Source of the DNA: Mycolicibacterium tusciae JS617
GTDB taxonomy: Bacteria; Actinomycetota; Actinomycetes; Mycobacteriales; Mycobacteriaceae
Direction: 5' to 3'
DNA: 64,000 bases
NCBI RefSeq assembly: GCF_000243415.2
Contig: NZ_KI912270.1
Coordinates: forward strand, 3,906,001 to 3,970,000
Shown here: piece after piece, positions 62,786 to 64,000 of the stretch
Position numbering within the stretch: the stretch's first letter is position 1
Layout: each line of letters opens with the position of its first letter
Notes under the pieces: generated by a model
What the model was told of the DNA's origin: nothing
The model's input: only the letters and a program-made list of their open reading frames with translations
Database searches by the model: none
Program-made: the position numbers and the translations under genes

Positions 62786-64000
62786 CTGAATCCAATGCAA
62801 CGACGGCTGCCGTCGTGCCCCGGGTGTCCGGCGGCGAGGAAGAACACGGACACCTCGAGGAGTTCCGCACCGATCCGATCGGGTTGATGAACCGCATCCG
62901 CGACGAGTGCGGCGACGTCGGCTGGTTCCAGCTGGTGGACAAGAACGTCATCTTCCTGTCCGGCGCGGAAGCCAACGAGTTCTTCTTCCGTTCTGCCGAC
63001 GAGGATCTCGACCAGGCCGAGGCCTACCCGTTCATGACGCCGATCTTCGGCAAGGGCGTGGTGTTCGACGCCAGTCCTGAGCGCCGCAAGGAGATGCTGC
63101 ACAACTCGGCGTTGCGCGGTGAGCAGATGAAGGGCCACGCCGCCACCATCGAGCGCCAGGTCAACGGGATGATCGCCGACTGGGGCGACGAGGGCGAGAT
63201 CGACCTGCTCGACTTCTTCGCCGAACTGACCATCTACACCTCAACGGCGTGCCTGATCGGCGAGAAGTTCCGCAACCAGCTCGACCACCGCTTCGCCGAG
63301 TACTACCACGACTTGGAACGCGGCACCGATCCGCTGTGCTACGTCGACCCCTACCTCGACATCGAAAGCTTCCGGCTACGAGACGAGTCACGCGTCAAAC
63401 TCGTTGCGCTGGTGCAGGAAATCATGAACCAACGGTTGGCCAACCCGCCCGCGGACAAGGCCGACCGCGACATGCTCGACGTGCTGGTGTCCATCAAAGA
63501 CGATGATGGCAACCCGCGGTTTGCGGCCGACGAGGTCACCGGCATGTTCATCTCGCTGATGTTCGCCGGTCACCACACCAGCTCGGGCACCTCGGCGTGG
63601 ACGCTCATCGAGTTGATCCGTCACCCCGACATCTACGCCGAGGTGCGCGACGAACTCGACGAGCTCTATGCCGACGGGCAGGAAGTCAGCTTCCACGCGC
63701 TGCGCCAGATCCCGAAGCTGGACAATGTGGTCAAGGAGACGCTGCGTCTGCACCCGCCGCTGATCATCTTGATGCGCGTCGCCCAGGGTGAGTTCGAGGT
63801 TCAGGGCTTTCCGATCCACAAAGGCGACTTCGTGGCAGCCTCACCGGCGATCTCCAACCGGATTCCCGAAGACTTCCCCGACCCGGACGGGTTCAACCCG
63901 GACCGCTACAACAAGCCCGAGCAGGCCGACATCGTCAACCGGTGGACGTGGATTCCGTTCGGCGCCGGCCGACACCGTTGCGTCGGCGCCGCATTCGCGC
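62782..64000 (+). CDS. cyp51: Lanosterol/sterol 14-alpha-demethylase CYP51 (3' end outside window)
   Basis: About 406 codons are present and the frame is open at the window edge. ATG 62782 overlaps the SDR stop. The sequence has the CYP51 signatures: B'-helix segment YPFMTPIFGKGVVFD, I-helix FAGHHTSSGTSAWTL, K-helix KETLRLHPPLIILMRVA, and heme loop FGAGRHRCVGAAFA containing the thiolate Cys. It should oxidatively remove the 14-alpha methyl of a sterol. In M. tuberculosis a ferredoxin gene follows; that lies outside. About 45 residues are missing. Confidence 0.96.
   Translation, partial: MTESNATTAAVVPRVSGGEEEHGHLEEFRTDPIGLMNRIRDECGDVGWFQLVDKNVIFLSGAEANEFFFRSADEDLDQAEAYPFMTPIFGKGVVFDASPERRKEMLHNSALRGEQMKGHAATIERQVNGMIADWGDEGEIDLLDFFAELTIYTSTACLIGEKFRNQLDHRFAEYYHDLERGTDPLCYVDPYLDIESFRLRDESRVKLVALVQEIMNQRLANPPADKADRDMLDVLVSIKDDDGNPRFAADEVTGMFISLMFAGHHTSSGTSAWTLIELIRHPDIYAEVRDELDELYADGQEVSFHALRQIPKLDNVVKETLRLHPPLIILMRVAQGEFEVQGFPIHKGDFVAASPAISNRIPEDFPDPDGFNPDRYNKPEQADIVNRWTWIPFGAGRHRCVGAAFA

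Overview
The window is 64 kb of high-GC actinobacterial DNA, almost certainly from a rapidly growing Mycobacterium (Mycolicibacterium). The gene order largely follows the M. tuberculosis Rv0763c-Rv0819 block: mshD-glnR, lmeA, thioredoxin, thiosulfate sulfurtransferase/sseC, pabC, purM, purF, purL, pepC, DyP-encapsulin, purQ-purS, ptrB-purC, cyp126-purB, purD, aldA cluster, cyp123 and cyp51. Mycothiol synthase, F420-type enzymes, an Mce protein, many P450s, frequent GTG starts, 4-bp start/stop overlaps and leaderless promoters all fit this assignment. These orthology statements are from memory, not from a search.

Layout. 1-3.2 kb: an arsenic island with two arsenate reductases on +, and arsR-acr3 plus a DinB-like gene on -. 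Both acr3 (in-frame TGA) and the DinB gene (frameshift) are disrupted. 3.2-9.3 kb: mycothiol, nitrogen-regulation and sulfur genes, including a poly-cysteine leader peptide ahead of DUF4395-sulfurtransferase-SseC, and a 32-codon membrane peptide overlapping a nitrobindin gene. 9.3-32.9 kb: purM, purF, purL and purQ/S spread among an amino-acid binding lipoprotein with a structured leader, pabC, YgfZ, an orphan Mce protein, transport and hydrolase genes, pepC, and a DyP peroxidase-encapsulin nanocompartment. 33-46 kb: a flavoprotein, a glutathione-peroxidase-like enzyme, ptrB-purC, a DUF559 protein behind a large inverted repeat, and purB-cyp126-SLAC1-type transporter. 46-53 kb: relZ (DUF429/RNase HII-like plus ppGpp synthetase), an APC permease, SDR and TetR genes, a Tat-exported esterase and purD. 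53-64 kb: a CYP125-like P450 with its own TetR, then a divergent pair of operons (aldA-SDR-dehydrogenase-CMD-unknown against TetR-cyp123-SDR-cyp51) whose shared intergenic region carries two copies of GGACA-NN-TGTCC.

How it works together. Eight genes of de novo IMP/AMP synthesis (purB, C, D, F, L, M, Q, S) lie here, mostly on - and often translationally coupled to unrelated genes. A second theme is lipid or sterol oxidation (four P450s, SDRs, aldehyde dehydrogenase, F420-type enzyme) under local TetR repressors. A third is thiol, sulfur and oxidant handling (mshD, ThiX-like, CysA/SseC, nitrobindin, GPx, DyP-encapsulin).

Many starts sit 6-8 nt after a TANNNT hexamer with no Shine-Dalgarno, the signature of leaderless mRNAs; these positions are listed because they decide several start codons. 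I saw no rRNA, tRNA, CRISPR array, insertion sequence or prophage.
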